Shown here: piece by piece, positions 4,359 through 5,692 of the stretch
How the letters are laid out: every line of letters starts with the position of its first letter
Numbering within the stretch: position 1 is the stretch's first letter
Source of the DNA: Lentisphaeria bacterium
GTDB lineage: Bacteria; Verrucomicrobiota; Lentisphaeria; Oligosphaerales; Lenti-02
DNA length: 5,692 nucleotides
Assembly: GCA_023145395.1 (NCBI GenBank)
Contig: JAGLDW010001188.1
Span: forward strand, 1 to 5,692
Direction: 5' to 3'
Made by a program: the position numbers and the translations under genes
Notes under the pieces: generated by a model
Seen by the model: the letters and a program-made list of their open reading frames with translations, nothing else
Databases searched by the model: none
What the model was told of the DNA's origin: nothing

Positions 4359-5678
4359 CTAAAAAGACATCCCGCCACCGAGGACGAACGAGCTGCTGCT
4401 CATGTTGATCGGCATGTCGATCAAGTATGAGCCGGTGGCGAAAAATCGCTCCAGAAAAACGAAGCGTAAGCCGAAACCCAGCATCAGCGCGAAACGACTG
4501 TCGGGGACGACGTCGGCCTCGTCAACCTCGCCGCCGATGTCGATCCGCAAAATCCTTGGGATGTAGACATGCGCGCCGATGGCGCATTCGGCAAAGGGCT
4601 CCAGCCAGTCGAGCACCGGGTAGGCGAAGCGATATCCCGCAAGGATACGCAGGTAGTTGAAGCCCGCGCTCCAGTCCACCTGCTGGTCCGCGCCCGCATA
4701 GCCGGACCATTGCTCCCAAAGATAGTCAAAGTGGAGATAGGCGAAGTGGTAGGCCCCTATGCGCATGCCGCCCCGCAGGCCGCCGCCGTAGCGGTCCACG
4801 CCCATCTGCGCGTCGATCACGGGATCCTGGCTAAGCGAGATACCCGCGTCTCCACCCTGCCGACCGAAAACCTCGTTGCCCATCACGCAGGCATGGACCT
4901 GTAGCTCAAACCAATCCCGCTTGGGTGTCTCGACGGATGCGCTTTGCTCAGGCTGCCTGTCTGCTGGCTGCGGCTTGTCGGATGCGATCCCGGACTCGGC
5001 TTCCCCGACCGTAAGCACAAAGCGTTTCTTCTCGCCCAGGCGCAGCAACACGCCGCCGTGGACATTTCGGGCCTCGACCAGGTAGTCCATCGATCGGGTC
5101 TTCAGACCCTCCGGCAGCCGAATCGCGAATTTGCCCGTGGACTCGACGCGAACGCTGGCCTCCAGATCCTGGGGGATGCCCTGAGCCCGATAGCGAATCG
5201 CGATCTCCTTGACCATCCCAAAGGGATCGGCTGCAAGTTCGACATCCAGCACAGCCCCACTGAATCCCTTGGCTGAGGTAAGCGAGGCCTGCGGTGTGTG
5301 CTTGACAGCGATTGACTTCTGATTATCCATGAAAGCCCGCGCCTGAAAAAAAGGTGCCGCCAGCCTGGGGGAGATACGCTCAGAGAGCGTGAAGTCGGGG
5401 TCGATCGCCAGCAAGTACTTGAAGGAGTCCAAGGATTCGCTCGACTTACCCAAGGCCGACAGACTCAGGCCCATGATGCGGTATGCCGTGACCAACTCAG
5501 CGGGCCCACGGCCGGATGACTCCAATATTTGGACGCAGTGCTCGACGGCCTGCTCGTATTGCATGCTTTTACGGAGTTGCTCGGCCTCCTCGATCTCATC
5601 GGCAGAGAGGGCCAGACCAGACCATCCGCAAAGAACGAGAACGGTGACCCAGCACATTGCTTTTCCTGCAGACACCAT
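4359..5678 (-). CDS. Outer-membrane protein with TPR region and C-terminal beta-barrel
   Basis: A 439-residue exported protein not recognised as a named family. A signal peptide ends at LALSA (residue 26). Residues 27-97 form two helix pairs; residues 62-95 read as a TPR (AYRIMG, then F-x2-LLAIDPDF). The SPRLAAPFFQA segment (103-113) resembles a motif often following TPRs in envelope proteins of Myxococcota relatives. Residues 140-225 look like an Ig-like beta domain, and 226-252 are a Pro/Gln-rich linker. From 255 to the end, alternating aromatic and glycine-rich strands (GGGLRGGMRIGAYHFAYL, LRILAGYRFAY, LMLGFGLRFVF) finish in GGGMSF, with the terminal Phe expected for BAM-assembled barrels; about eight strands fit. 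The start is uncertain: the ATG at 5678 lacks a clear ribosome site, while one at 5657 has AGGA before it but loses the only basic residue of the signal peptide. An in-frame stop at 5688-5690 excludes earlier starts. The role is unknown. Confidence 0.9.
   Translation of the reverse strand: MVSAGKAMCWVTVLVLCGWSGLALSADEIEEAEQLRKSMQYEQAVEHCVQILESSGRGPAELVTAYRIMGLSLSALGKSSESLDSFKYLLAIDPDFTLSERISPRLAAPFFQARAFMDNQKSIAVKHTPQASLTSAKGFSGAVLDVELAADPFGMVKEIAIRYRAQGIPQDLEASVRVESTGKFAIRLPEGLKTRSMDYLVEARNVHGGVLLRLGEKKRFVLTVGEAESGIASDKPQPADRQPEQSASVETPKRDWFELQVHACVMGNEVFGRQGGDAGISLSQDPVIDAQMGVDRYGGGLRGGMRIGAYHFAYLHFDYLWEQWSGYAGADQQVDWSAGFNYLRILAGYRFAYPVLDWLEPFAECAIGAHVYIPRILRIDIGGEVDEADVVPDSRFALMLGFGLRFVFLERFFATGSYLIDMPINMSSSSFVLGGGMSF
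5664..5667 (-). promoter_or_regulatory. Shine-Dalgarno favouring an internal start of the barrel gene
   Basis: AGGA on the minus strand lies 6 nt before the ATG at 5657 (Met8). The upstream ATG at 5678 is preceded by GCCTCCCGCC, which is pyrimidine-rich and has no anti-16S match. Translation may therefore begin at 5657, giving a 432-residue product. Against this, the shorter signal peptide would have no Lys or Arg before its hydrophobic core. Confidence 0.4.
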
Positions 5679-5692
5679 GGCGGGAGGCTAGC

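Overview
This GC-rich window (roughly 60% G+C by eye) looks like chromosome from a Gram-negative bacterium with an outer membrane. The best fit is a former-Deltaproteobacteria group such as Myxococcota or Bradymonadota. The reasons are the very cysteine-rich lipoproteins with C-x-GR-x-CG-type repeats, the DUF1566 (Lcl_C) domains and a TPR-plus-beta-barrel envelope protein. The taxon is an inference, not something read directly from the sequence.

Layout. (a) Positions 1-80, minus strand: the first 26 codons of a secreted protein that runs off the left edge. (b) Positions 81-255: a 175-bp divergent intergenic region with weak candidate promoters in both directions. (c) Positions 256-4328, plus strand: three tandem paralogues of 585, 340 and 411 residues, separated by only 31 and 25 bp, so probably one operon. 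Each is a lipoprotein with the same plan: lipobox Cys at residue 21, a Cys-rich N-domain ending at residue 131, an array of 35-residue six-cysteine units starting at Cys132, and a 143-144 residue DUF1566/Lcl_C head. Only the number of units differs: 9, 2 and 4. (d) Positions 4359-5678, minus strand and convergent: a 439-residue outer-membrane protein with a signal peptide, a TPR region, an Ig-like beta region, a Pro/Gln-rich linker and a C-terminal beta-barrel.

The main interest is the lipoprotein locus. It looks like a set of surface proteins with the same anchor and related heads on disulfide-braced stalks of different length. The DNA shows how length changes: near-identical neighbouring 105-bp units, a duplicated two-unit block, a foreign-type unit inside the longest array, and uneven similarity along genes 1 and 2 suggesting recombination between paralogues. 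The role (adhesion, surface display or ligand binding) is unknown. The nearest architectural parallel is Legionella Lcl, which carries a variable repeat region in front of an Lcl_C domain. No RNA gene, CRISPR array, insertion sequence or convincing terminator was seen. Nothing in the sequence ties the barrel protein functionally to the lipoproteins.
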